Assembly: GCA_046756405.1 (NCBI GenBank)
Contig: JBHHWH010000065.1
Coordinates: 1-14,231, forward strand
DNA length: 14,231 nt
Source of the DNA: JBHHWH01 sp046756405
GTDB taxonomy: Bacteria > Actinomycetota > Acidimicrobiia > Spongiisociales > ZC4RG35
Direction of reading: 5' to 3'
Shown in pieces: positions 1-6,962 of this stretch (position 1 is the first letter of the stretch; every line of letters starts with the position of its first letter). A model generated the notes under the pieces. It was not told the DNA's origin. It saw nothing but the letters and a program-made list of their open reading frames with translations, and ran no database searches. The position numbers and the translations under genes were made by a program.

Positions 1-262
1 CGAGAGCACCTCTGGGTGCGTTCTCAGGGGCCGGCGCCTTCGGTTTCTCCGACTCGTCTGGCTTTTCCAGCTCCGTGGTCACCGTCTCCGCGGTCACCGT
101 CTCCGCGGTCACCGCAGTGACCTTCGCCGCCGCCGCGGCCGGAGGTGACGTGACCGTGGGATAGGGAAGCGCCGCGCTGGCTGCCTCGGGCGCAGCCGTG
201 GCCACCGGTGTGCAGGCCGACGCCAGTAGCACGACGGCGAGGAGCGGAGAGAAGCGACTCAT
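1..262 (-). CDS. Putative lipoprotein with low-complexity tail, 3' end outside window
   Basis: The minus strand is open from an ATG at 262 to the window edge (87 codons, no stop). The N-terminus is Met-Ser-Arg-Phe followed by a hydrophobic stretch (PLLAVVLLASAC), which looks like a short lipoprotein signal peptide with Cys17 as the lipidated residue; the lipobox is imperfect (Ala at -3). The mature part is rich in Ala, Pro, Thr and Val, carries an internal TAETV repeat at about residues 51-60, then becomes charged (Glu/Lys/Pro/Asp). Such a segment is typical of a flexible linker between the lipid anchor and a folded domain, which would lie beyond the left edge. The gene is divergent from the dehydrogenase at 306 with only 43 bases between them. 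No Shine-Dalgarno is obvious. The function cannot be named from this part. Confidence 0.72.
   Translation of the reverse strand, partial: MSRFSPLLAVVLLASACTPVATAAPEAASAALPYPTVTSPPAAAAAKVTAVTAETVTAETVTTELEKPDESEKPKAPAPENAPRGAL
77..114. repeat. 15-bp tandem repeat, about 2.5 copies
   Basis: The unit GGTCACCGTCTCCGC occurs at 77-91 and 92-106, followed by a partial copy (GGTCACCG) at 107-114. It lies inside the lipoprotein gene, stays in frame and encodes the repeated TAETV stretch of the linker. It is probably a slipped-strand duplication in a region under weak constraint. Confidence 0.8.
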
Positions 263-282
263 TCGAGGGTCTTAGTTCCAGA

Positions 283-298
283 GAGGCTGTTTAGCCTC
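283..298. promoter_or_regulatory. Small stem-loop in divergent intergenic region
   Basis: GAGGCT at 283-288 and AGCCTC at 293-298 form a perfect 6-bp inverted repeat with a 4-base GTTT spacer. It sits between two divergent starts (262 minus, 306 plus) and ends 7 bases before the GTG at 306. In RNA it would fold just upstream of the dehydrogenase start; in DNA it could be a small operator. It is short enough to have arisen by chance. Confidence 0.3.
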
Positions 299-305
299 CA
301 GCTTC

Positions 306-1265
306 GTGGAACTGATCTATGTGACAAAGGCTCTCCCTGAAGAGATCCTCGATCCGTTGCGTCGCGCCTACCAGGTGAAGGTCTGGCGGGGTGAGGGGCC
401 GGTGCCCCGGGAGATTCTGGTGGAGGCCGTTGCGGAAGCGGTGGGCCTGTTGTGCATGCTCACCGACACCATCGACGCGGCCCTCCTCGATGCCGCGCCG
501 CATCTGAGGGTCGTTTCGCAAATGGCCGTGGGAGTGGACAACATCGACGTGGAAGGGTGTGCCCGGCGCAGGATCGCCGTGGGCCACACCCCGGGGGTGT
601 TAACCGAGACCGTGGCCGACACCGCCTTCGCCCTACTCGCCGCCATCGTGCGCCGGCTCCCCGAAGGGGAGCGGGCCGTCCGCGAGGGAAGGTGGGGTCC
701 CTGGGAGCCCTTCTGGATGACCGGCGGGGACCTCCACGGGTCGGTGCTGGGCGTCGTGGGCATGGGACGGATCGGCCGCGCCGTGGCCCGCCGCGCCGCG
801 GGGTTCGACATGGAGGTGATCTACACCTCACGACATCCAAAGGACGGTGTAGACGCCGAGTACCTGCCCCTACCCGAGTTGTTGGGGCGGGTAGACCATG
901 CGGTCCTGACCGCAGCCCTGACCTCCGAAACGCGGGGGATGATCGGTGAGGCCGAGCTGAGGGCCCTCGGTCCCGACTCCTACCTGGTGAACGTCGCCCG
1001 GGGACCGCTGGTGGTCACCGAGGCGCTGGTGACCGCCCTGAGAGAGGAGTGGATCGCCGGGGCCGCCCTCGACGTCACCGACCCCGAGCCTCTGCCTCCC
1101 GACCATCCCCTGCTGGGCTCTCCCAACTGCCTGGTGGTGCCCCACATTGGCAGCGCCTCGGTGCGAACCCGGAGGGCTATGGCCACCATGGCAGTGGAGA
1201 ACCTCCTCGCCGGGCTGGCAGGCCGGGAGATGCCTGCCCGATACGCAGCGGCAGGAAGGGAATAG
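306..1265 (+). CDS. D-2-hydroxyacid dehydrogenase, glyoxylate/hydroxypyruvate reductase type
   Basis: The 319-residue protein has the usual length and order of the D-isomer-specific 2-hydroxyacid dehydrogenases: a split substrate domain (about 1-100 and 290-319) around a Rossmann domain. Visible motifs are the dinucleotide loop GMGRIG (152-157), the catalytic Arg232 in NVARGPLV, Glu261 in DPEPL, and the acid-base His280 in PHIGSAS. The stretch DLHG just before the Rossmann domain resembles GyaR-type glyoxylate reductases. Arg176 after the second beta strand (VIYTSR) would fit NADPH preference. The expected reaction is reduction of glyoxylate or hydroxypyruvate to glycolate or glycerate in the cytoplasm. 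The start is GTG 306, since the protein reads in register with the family from there. pckA follows after 48 bases on the same strand. The exact substrate is inferred; other 2-ketoacids are possible. Confidence 0.9.
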   Translation: MELIYVTKALPEEILDPLRRAYQVKVWRGEGPVPREILVEAVAEAVGLLCMLTDTIDAALLDAAPHLRVVSQMAVGVDNIDVEGCARRRIAVGHTPGVLTETVADTAFALLAAIVRRLPEGERAVREGRWGPWEPFWMTGGDLHGSVLGVVGMGRIGRAVARRAAGFDMEVIYTSRHPKDGVDAEYLPLPELLGRVDHAVLTAALTSETRGMIGEAELRALGPDSYLVNVARGPLVVTEALVTALREEWIAGAALDVTDPEPLPPDHPLLGSPNCLVVPHIGSASVRTRRAMATMAVENLLAGLAGREMPARYAAAGRE

Positions 1266-1297
1266 GGACCTATTACCCTTCCGTCACCCGCACATCC

Positions 1298-1304
1298 GAG
1301 GGAG
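1298..1304 (+). promoter_or_regulatory. Ribosome binding site of pckA
   Basis: GAGGGAG ends 9 bases before ATG 1314, a suitable Shine-Dalgarno match that supports this start. Confidence 0.6.
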
Positions 1305-1313
1305 TATTCGACC

Positions 1314-2846
1314 ATGTTCGAGTTGCCGGCGGCGCGTTCGGTGGAGCGCAACCCCAGCCAGGAGTGGCTGCGGGAGCGCGCCCTCGCCGTCATGCCAAGG
1401 ATCACCGTCACCGAGTTCGGCAATCTCAACTACTCCGCCGGGGTGACCGCCCGGCTGAAGAATTCCACCTTCTTCGTCGCCGACCGCGAGATACACCAGA
1501 ACCGCATCTCCTCGGCCGAGGCCACCGAATGGGCAGCCCTCCAGGACCGCTACATCGCCGACCAGGACATGATCCTGCTGGAGGGCTACATCGGTCCGGA
1601 TCCGGAGCTCCGTACCGGGGCCAGGCTGTATATCGAGGCGATCCAGCCGAACATCGTCGGGATGCAGGATCAGCTCTACTTCCCCGTCGACGGGGACTGG
1701 TCCCCTGAATTCACGGTGATCTACACCCCCGGGCTTCGAGTTCCGGGCAAGCCCGACGACCGGCTGATCATCGTCGATCTGGATAACTGGGTGACTCGAG
1801 TGTTCGGCTCCGACTACTTCGGGGAGTCGAAGATGGGGGGCCTGCGGATGTGGAACCGGCTGGTCTACGACCATGGCGGGCTGGCCCTCCATGCCGGGTT
1901 GAAGACCTTCCCTGCCGAGGCCGCCCGCAGCGGGTCCGAGGAGTCGATGCTGATTATCGGGCTCTCCGGCACGGGCAAGACCACCACCACCTTTCGCCGC
2001 CAGCTTGGATCCCTGCCCGTCCAGGACGACTTCGTAGCCCTGATGCCGGGAGGGACGATCTACACCACCGAGGCGGGCTGTTTCGCCAAGACCTACGGCC
2101 TCGACCCTGACGACGAACCCACCATCTACCACGGGGCTACCCGCCCCGACGCCTGGCTGGAGAACGTGGCCGTGGACGAGAACGGGAAGGTGGACTTCTT
2201 CGACACTTCCCACACTGCCAACGGCCGCTGCACCTTCCCCCTTAGCCGTATCCGCCATCGTGACCCCCTGGGAGTGCCTCCGGCCCGATATCTGCTGATC
2301 CTGAACCGGTCCGACCATGTGATCCCGGCGGTGGCCCGGCTGAACCCGCAGCAGATTCCCGCTTACTTCATGCTGGGGGAGACCAAGGGCACGTCTGCCG
2401 GTGGTGCGGCCGAGGCGGGGAAGAGTCTTCGGGTTCCGGGCACCAACCCCTTCTTCTTCGACGATGACGCTCTTCAGGGCAACCGGCTAGGGGGGGGGCT
2501 GCACACTGGGGGGTATCGGTCGGCCTCGGTGCACAATCCGGGGGGGTGGGGGGGTGTGGGGGACGGTTCGAAGAAGGTGACCATCTCGGTCTCTTCGGCC
2601 ATCGTGCAGGGGATCGTAGAGGGGACCATCGAATGGGAGGCTGACGGAGACTTCGGCTACGACGTGGCGGCCTCGGTTCCCGGGGTTGACGACATCGAGC
2701 TGCTCCAGCCTCGGCGGTTGTATGAGCGGCAGGGGAGGGCCGAGGAGTATGAGTCGATCGTGGCCCGGCTCAAAAAGGAGCGGGTGGAGTATTTGAACGG
2801 TTTCGCCGGCCTGGACCCGACGATCCGGGAGGGCCTGGGGGGCTAA
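1314..2846 (+). CDS. pckA: Phosphoenolpyruvate carboxykinase (ATP)
   Basis: The 510-residue cytoplasmic protein is of normal length for ATP-type PEP carboxykinase, which converts oxaloacetate and ATP to PEP, CO2 and ADP at the entry to gluconeogenesis. Motifs in order are Lys173 in SKMGGLR and His193 in LALHAG (metal and substrate site), the P-loop GLSGTGKTT (216-224), the QDDF kinase-2 region (237-240), and GTSAGG near 359-364 followed by RVPGTNPFF (373-381). The C-terminus LLQPRRLYERQGR is also family-like. The ATP-type P-loop separates it from the GTP-type enzymes usual in many actinobacteria. One stretch, residues about 382-418, departs from the family and is encoded by an extremely G-rich sequence (2490-2562). 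The frame stays open, so the gene is probably intact, but local base-call errors are possible. The TAA stop overlaps the TAG of the convergent thiN. Confidence 0.95.
   Translation: MFELPAARSVERNPSQEWLRERALAVMPRITVTEFGNLNYSAGVTARLKNSTFFVADREIHQNRISSAEATEWAALQDRYIADQDMILLEGYIGPDPELRTGARLYIEAIQPNIVGMQDQLYFPVDGDWSPEFTVIYTPGLRVPGKPDDRLIIVDLDNWVTRVFGSDYFGESKMGGLRMWNRLVYDHGGLALHAGLKTFPAEAARSGSEESMLIIGLSGTGKTTTTFRRQLGSLPVQDDFVALMPGGTIYTTEAGCFAKTYGLDPDDEPTIYHGATRPDAWLENVAVDENGKVDFFDTSHTANGRCTFPLSRIRHRDPLGVPPARYLLILNRSDHVIPAVARLNPQQIPAYFMLGETKGTSAGGAAEAGKSLRVPGTNPFFFDDDALQGNRLGGGLHTGGYRSASVHNPGGWGGVGDGSKKVTISVSSAIVQGIVEGTIEWEADGDFGYDVAASVPGVDDIELLQPRRLYERQGRAEEYESIVARLKKERVEYLNGFAGLDPTIREGLGG
2490..2562 (+). 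other. G-run cluster, potential G-quadruplex, inside pckA
   Basis: Five long G runs lie on the coding strand: 9 G (2490-2498), 6 G (2508-2513), 7 G (2540-2546), 7 G (2548-2554) and 5 G (2558-2562). The last three are separated only by T and TGT. This pattern fits G-quadruplex consensus rules and is denser than anywhere else in the window. It coincides with the part of PEP carboxykinase that matches its family worst. Confidence 0.7.
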
Positions 2847-3469
2847 GGGTTCGGGATCACCACCAGCAGGCAGCCGCTGGCGAGCCTGATGTCGGCCACG
2901 GGCGCCTCCATGACGTTGGACACTCCTCGGCTAGAGCCAACGGCCAGCCGCTCACCCTCCAGGTTCCAGCGCAGGCCCCGGGTATGTATCCCTTCAGCAT
3001 CTCCCCCGACGGGAAGCAGGGTCACCGTGGCTCCAACGTCGCCGTGGAGGACACGCCGTCGCCACACCACGTGGGCCCGGCCCCGTTCGGTGATCCAGTC
3101 CAGTTCGTCGAAGCCGCGCCATCTCGGAGAGCAAAGCAGGGCCGCGGTGGCTAGCTCATGGTCGAGGCGCCCACCGGAGCCGCCCACCACGACTACACGG
3201 TCTGGCCTGTCCCGGGCAACAAGCTCCAAGGCCAGCTCCAGATCGGTGGCGTCCTTGTCCCGGGGATGGCGCTCCACGACGATGCGGTGGGGGAGTTCGG
3301 TGGTGCTGATCGAGTCCAGATCACCTACTACCACGTCCACCACGACCCCAAGCCTGGTGGCGCTGTCGTAGCCGCCGTCCGCGGCTACCACCAGATCGGC
3401 CTGGGGCAGGTCTTCGATCACCTCGAGACCGGGAGAGTCGCCCCCGGCGAAGATGAGCACGGTGTCCAT
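2843..3469 (-). CDS. thiN: Thiamine pyrophosphokinase
   Basis: This protein transfers pyrophosphate from ATP to thiamine, giving thiamine diphosphate, in the cytoplasm. From ATG 3469 it has 208 residues, normal for the family. Motifs in order: AGGDSP near the N-terminus, AADGG, VVGDLDSI, KDATDLELAL, GGSGGRLDHE (the ATP and thiamine site), then RGLRWNLEG and SSRGVSN in the C-terminal beta domain. A GTG at 3475, two codons upstream, is an alternative start; I prefer ATG because the protein then begins MDTVLIFAGG as expected, and neither start has a clear Shine-Dalgarno. The TAG stop shares bases with the pckA TAA. The ATP-grasp gene lies 71 bases upstream on the same strand, separated by a strong stem-loop. 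No TPP-riboswitch consensus was recognised upstream. Confidence 0.92.
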   Translation of the reverse strand: MDTVLIFAGGDSPGLEVIEDLPQADLVVAADGGYDSATRLGVVVDVVVGDLDSISTTELPHRIVVERHPRDKDATDLELALELVARDRPDRVVVVGGSGGRLDHELATAALLCSPRWRGFDELDWITERGRAHVVWRRRVLHGDVGATVTLLPVGGDAEGIHTRGLRWNLEGERLAVGSSRGVSNVMEAPVADIRLASGCLLVVIPNP

Positions 3470-3475
3470 AATCAC

Positions 3476-3508
3476 AAAATCGTCTTACGCGCTACTTCGC
3501 GCGTAAGA
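3476..3508 (-). terminator. Stem-loop between ATP-grasp gene and thiN, possible terminator
   Basis: TCTTACGCGC (3483-3492) and GCGCGTAAGA (3499-3508) are perfect inverted copies with a 6-base spacer, giving a 10-bp stem. Reading on the minus strand, the stem is followed by CGATTTT, a short T run, so it could end transcripts of the ATP-grasp gene. The T run is only four bases long and runs straight into the thiN start, so an operator or a structured thiN leader is equally possible. The surrounding 65 bases are noticeably more AT-rich than the genes on either side. Confidence 0.5.
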
Positions 3509-3540
3509 ACTAAAGCTCAAGTAGAAGTTGAGGGTTTGTG

Positions 3541-4749
3541 TCACCGGGGATCCACCTTCACTTCCAGGGTCTTTGCTGCCCGGCGGAGGGCGGCTTCGAC
3601 ATCCTCCGGAGTCTCACCCCGGGCGAAGACGAAGCCAAGGTAGCGGTCCCCCTCGGGGGGCGGGGCGATCCTGGTCCCCGGGGGGAAGGTGAGATCGATC
3701 CCGGTGACGCCCTCGATCTCCCGAGTTTCGGCTACCCCTTCCACGCCTGCGAGGGTGCCGCTGTAGGGAATGGGGATCATCAGCACTCCGCTGGCCGTGG
3801 GCTGGCGGCGGAGGCGGGGTCGTTCCGGTCCCAGGGCATTGCTGAGGATAAGAGACTCCAGCGTTGTTCCCATGAGGCCGAAGGAAAGGCTGCGGGAGCA
3901 GAGGCCGCCTATGGACCGGGCGGCGACCTCGATGACCACTACTCGCTCTCCCTCCACCTTCAGCTCTATATGCACCGGACCGTGGACCAGTCCCAGTCCC
4001 CGGACCGCCGCGCCGGCTACGCGGACGCACTCGGTCTGGACGTCCTCGGGGAGCCGGCTGGGGGTGATCAGGATGGTCTCGGGGAAGTAGGGGCCCTCGG
4101 GGGTGTCCGGCTTGTCGAAGAGCGCCAGCACGGTCAGTTCACCGTCGTGGACCAGGCCCTCCACTGCCACCTCGGGCCCCGGGGTGTAGGCCTCGACGAT
4201 GAGCGACGCCTCCTCCGAGTCGACGATCTCTCTGATCCGATGCACGGCTGCTGTCACCGACGCTGCATCATCGGCTCGTATCACCCCCTGGGATGCCGCC
4301 CTGTCCAGGGGCTTGACCACCACCGGGTAGCCGACCGCCGCTGCAACCTCGGCCGGGTCGTCGTCGGACTCCAGGGCGGCGAAGGTGGGTTGGGGAACCT
4401 CGGTGGCGGCGAGGCGTCGACGGAGTTCCAGCTTGTTTCTGGTGGCCTTGGTGGCCTCAGGCGGATTGGCGGAGAGGCCCAGCTTTGTCCCTGCCAGGGC
4501 GGCCACCACCACTCCGGCGTCGTCGGCGGCCACTACTGCGTCGATTCCTACCCGGTCGGCCAGATCTAGGACGGTTTCGACGGCGGTCTCGGGTTCGGAA
4601 CAGTCCAAATGGAGGTAGCGGTCGCCCATGTCGAAGGGGGGCGGCCGGTCCGAGGCGACCACCAGTTCGACCCCGAGGGCCTCGGCGGCGGCGACGAAGT
4701 CGGCGGCCCGGTAGGTGGTGCTGGGAAGCAGAACTAGGGCTCTGGGCAT
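3541..4749 (-). CDS. ATP-grasp domain ligase, substrate unknown
   Basis: The 402-residue protein has a three-part ATP-grasp layout: an N-terminal preATP-grasp region (1-105) with a Rossmann-like start (PRALVLLPSTTYRAADFVAA), a central ATP-binding part with Asn105-Lys106, YPVVVKPLD (Lys146) and SLIVEAYTPGPEVAVEG (Glu187), and the metal-binding strand with Glu262 and Glu274 in VVIEVAARSIGG. A C-terminal part of about 90 residues follows. Such enzymes join a carboxylate to an amine or similar nucleophile through an acyl-phosphate. The closest-looking group is the loose set of amino-acid ligases and carnosine-synthase-like or biotin-carboxylase-like proteins. The neighbours (thiN downstream, nfuA divergent) do not identify a substrate. 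ATG 4749 is the start; only 36 bases separate it from the divergent nfuA. Confidence 0.85.
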   Translation of the reverse strand: MPRALVLLPSTTYRAADFVAAAEALGVELVVASDRPPPFDMGDRYLHLDCSEPETAVETVLDLADRVGIDAVVAADDAGVVVAALAGTKLGLSANPPEATKATRNKLELRRRLAATEVPQPTFAALESDDDPAEVAAAVGYPVVVKPLDRAASQGVIRADDAASVTAAVHRIREIVDSEEASLIVEAYTPGPEVAVEGLVHDGELTVLALFDKPDTPEGPYFPETILITPSRLPEDVQTECVRVAGAAVRGLGLVHGPVHIELKVEGERVVVIEVAARSIGGLCSRSLSFGLMGTTLESLILSNALGPERPRLRRQPTASGVLMIPIPYSGTLAGVEGVAETREIEGVTGIDLTFPPGTRIAPPPEGDRYLGFVFARGETPEDVEAALRRAAKTLEVKVDPR

Positions 4750-4785
4750 GGGATATGTCTTGCTGACCGGTTACCATCCTGCCAG

Positions 4786-5400
4786 ATGTCCGATAACACC
4801 GTTCTTTCGATCACCCCCGAAGCGCTGGACATGATCATCCAGCTCCGCGACCAGGAGCCCGGGGACGAAGAGTACGCCCTCTCCATCGAGGTCACCGGAT
4901 TTCGTGGTGCCCAGTTCACCTACGACCTCGCCTTTGTGCTCCTCGGCGGTAAGGGCGACGGGTGGGTTGAGGAGCGCCACGGAGAGCTAGCCGTCATCTT
5001 CCCCGAATCGGACATCCCCAAGCTGGAGGGTTCCACCCTGGAACTGACCGATCAGGGCCTGGCGATGAACAACCCCAACAGCCCGTCGCCGCCGCCCATG
5101 GAGGCGCCCAAGGGAGACCTGACCGGCCCGCTGGCCGACCGGATCGCCGAGGTGATCGACAAACAGATCAACCCTGCCGTTGCCGCCCACGGTGGCGGTA
5201 CCGAGTTGGTGTCCGTGGACGGCACCATCGCCTATCTCCGTCTCTTCGGAGGGTGTCAGGGATGTGGCCTGGCCCAGGTCACCCTTAAACAGGGCATCGA
5301 GAAGATCCTCCTCGAAGCCATCCCGGAACTGACTGAGGTGGTCGACGTAACCGATCACGCCTCGGGCACCGACCCCTACTACCAGAGCCAGAAGAAGTAG
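4786..5400 (+). CDS. nfuA: NfuA-like iron-sulfur carrier protein
   Basis: The 204-residue protein has two domains. Residues 1-95 follow the HesB/IscA (A-type carrier) fold pattern (ITPEALDMIIQL, SIEVTGFRGAQFTYDLAF) but contain no cysteine, so this half is degenerate as in known NfuA proteins. Residues 112-190 form a NifU C-terminal domain with the cluster-binding pair Cys157 and Cys160 in GGCQGCGLA, preceded by INPAVAAHGGG. The protein is expected to form a dimer bridging one [4Fe-4S] cluster and deliver it to apo-enzymes in the cytoplasm. No Shine-Dalgarno precedes ATG 4786; a TACCAT hexamer at 4772-4777 would place a transcript start close to the ATG, so a leaderless mRNA is plausible. A small membrane-protein gene follows three bases after the stop. 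Confidence 0.9.
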   Translation: MSDNTVLSITPEALDMIIQLRDQEPGDEEYALSIEVTGFRGAQFTYDLAFVLLGGKGDGWVEERHGELAVIFPESDIPKLEGSTLELTDQGLAMNNPNSPSPPPMEAPKGDLTGPLADRIAEVIDKQINPAVAAHGGGTELVSVDGTIAYLRLFGGCQGCGLAQVTLKQGIEKILLEAIPELTEVVDVTDHASGTDPYYQSQKK

Positions 5401-5403
5401 CTC

Positions 5404-5673
5404 TTGGGCGGGCCCTCGGTGAGTGGGCCCACACCTCGCCAGGTGCTCTACGCGTTGGTGGCCGCTGGGCTTCTCGTCGTGGTTGCCATCCTTGTTGCGG
5501 GAGCAGGGATGGTGGGTGTGGTGCCCGGATGGTGGACCGCCGTTATGGGGATCCTGGTCGTCACCTCGGGGGTGTGGACCGCCCTGCGGTGGAGACAAAC
5601 CGGTCAGGTGCTGGCCCTGTCGATCGGACTGTTCGTCTTGTGGCTGGTGGGAACTCTGCTCGTCTCCCGCTAA
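5404..5673 (+). CDS. Small three-helix membrane protein
   Basis: The 89-residue protein has three predicted membrane helices, near residues 14-36, 40-60 and 68-87, joined by short loops (WRQTGQ between the second and third). No family is recognised. The longest reading starts at TTG 5404, three bases after the nfuA stop; GTG 5419, giving a protein starting MSGPTPRQ, is a good alternative. The GTG lies in the 9-base loop between two GGGCCC copies (5410-5415 and 5425-5430), so it would sit in the loop of an RNA hairpin, and the second copy is part of a perfect palindrome GTGGGCCCAC (5423-5432). Close spacing suggests co-transcription with nfuA. The TAA stop overlaps the TAG of the convergent DUF3179 gene. 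Confidence 0.75.
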   Translation: MGGPSVSGPTPRQVLYALVAAGLLVVVAILVAGAGMVGVVPGWWTAVMGILVVTSGVWTALRWRQTGQVLALSIGLFVLWLVGTLLVSR

Positions 5674-6911
5674 CCCTCCCAGACGGGCGCGTCACCGAAG
5701 AAGCCCTGCCAGGCGAACCAGAACTCGTTGCGGTGAGGAAGGATCTCGAGCTGGGCCCCTGCCAGCTCCCCGGAGGTCGCCCTACCCAGGATGTTCCAGG
5801 TGGAGCCGGTCTCCAGGTCGGTGAATTCGGTGTCATCAAGGGCCTCGAAGGTTAGGCGTCGTCCGTTGACCACCGGGTTGTAGGCCACGGCAGTACCAAC
5901 CGCCGCCGCCTCGGCGATGTTGCCCGCGTCGAGGGCGTCGGCGGTATCAGCCGCTCCCCAGAAGATCACCACCGGCTGGTCCCCGATCTGGTCGTTGGCC
6001 ACCCGGGACTCGGCGAGAAGCGAGAAGGGATAGGCCTTCTGTCCGGCATCGGTGAGGACTCCCACGACACGCTCCAGGGCCGGGTAGCGGTTGTCGATCT
6101 CCCCCTGGTAGAAGCTGTAGGGGCCAGAGCGCGAGGAGTAGTACTCATAGGGGTTGGTGCCGTATACGGATCCCAGACCCTGGTCAGGACCCAACACCTG
6201 GCCCTGGGGATACTCGGCCTTGAAGTCCGCCCAACGGATGATCGCCGTGGGTATCTGCGTCAGGCGTTCACCTGCCAGCTCTCCCACGATGGCCTCCCCG
6301 GTGATCTGCTGCCACAGACTCTCGGTGGCGTTGTCCCACATCACCAGATCGGACTTGCGCAGCAGCCCGGAGACGCCGAAGCGGAGGATGACGCCGTCCA
6401 AGCGGCGGTCGAAGGCCAGGGCGGTGTTGCACAGGGGGCAGTAGGTGACCGCCACGGGGACTCCTCCAATCTCATCGTTGACGATCTCGTGGCGGATCAT
6501 CACCGAGAGGGGATAGAAGCGGGCGTCACCGTCTACTTCGACGAAGGCGCCGGGCTCACGGTCGGCAACCCAGGTGCTCTGTTCGGCGACCTCGAAGACC
6601 GGATCGTCGATGGGGGGGATGAGGTCGCGAGGATCGGAGGCAGGTATTCCCACCAGAAGTTCGTTGAGGTCGACGGTGGCCTTGGTGAAGTCGGTGTTCC
6701 AGCGTTCCGCCATGGGCTGAAGCTGGCGAGGAATGTCCTGGTCGGTGAGGTCGATCGTAGTGGTGGGGGCGTTGGGGAGGGTTGTCCCACCGCGACCGGC
6801 TGCAGGCAGCGTCTGGTCCGTTGTGGAGGAGCTAGGACTCGAAACGGTGGCGCCTGCGCAGGCGGCGAGGGCGACGGCGAGGAGCGCGAATAGGGCAGTG
6901 CCGCGGTTCAC
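5670..6911 (-). CDS. DUF3179-family lipoprotein
   Basis: The 413-residue protein starts at GTG 6911 with a lipoprotein signal (ALFALLAVALAAC, Cys18 in a good lipobox) and a Ser/Thr/Pro-rich linker to about residue 55. The body resembles DUF3179: ADREPGAFVEVDGDARFYPL, RHEIVNDEIGG (His141), VAVTYCPLCNTALAFDRR with Cys158 and Cys161, then SGLLRKSDLVMWDNATESLW. No function is established to my knowledge; the conserved CPLC motif and nearby His suggest metal or redox chemistry outside the membrane, which is inference. The gene lies 51 bases downstream of the thioesterase on the same strand and has no clear Shine-Dalgarno. Its stop overlaps that of the small membrane protein at 5673. Confidence 0.88.
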   Translation of the reverse strand: MNRGTALFALLAVALAACAGATVSSPSSSTTDQTLPAAGRGGTTLPNAPTTTIDLTDQDIPRQLQPMAERWNTDFTKATVDLNELLVGIPASDPRDLIPPIDDPVFEVAEQSTWVADREPGAFVEVDGDARFYPLSVMIRHEIVNDEIGGVPVAVTYCPLCNTALAFDRRLDGVILRFGVSGLLRKSDLVMWDNATESLWQQITGEAIVGELAGERLTQIPTAIIRWADFKAEYPQGQVLGPDQGLGSVYGTNPYEYYSSRSGPYSFYQGEIDNRYPALERVVGVLTDAGQKAYPFSLLAESRVANDQIGDQPVVIFWGAADTADALDAGNIAEAAAVGTAVAYNPVVNGRRLTFEALDDTEFTDLETGSTWNILGRATSGELAGAQLEILPHRNEFWFAWQGFFGDAPVWEG

Positions 6912-6962
6912 GCCCAGTGTTAACGGTGCCTGAGTCGTTGTCGATTCCCAGCTTTTGCGACT

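Noticed and set aside
77..114. CRISPR-like repeat
   Set aside because: The copies are contiguous, only 15 bp, without spacers, and they are in frame within a coding low-complexity region.
1284..2318. 344-residue minus-strand open frame
   Set aside because: It is antisense to pckA and has Gly/Val/Asp-rich composition with no recognisable motif.
2484..2570. Frameshift in pckA at the G runs
   Set aside because: The conserved blocks before and after the G-rich part are in the same frame. Substitutions or compensating errors remain possible, but no net frame change.
3470..3540. TPP riboswitch upstream of thiN
   Set aside because: The 65-base gap is too short, and the THI-box consensus (CTGAGA and the conserved ACCTGATCTGG-like block) was not found.
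3538..4569. 343-residue plus-strand open frame
   Set aside because: It lies wholly opposite the ATP-grasp gene, which has clear motifs. The frame is open only because of GC-rich codon use.
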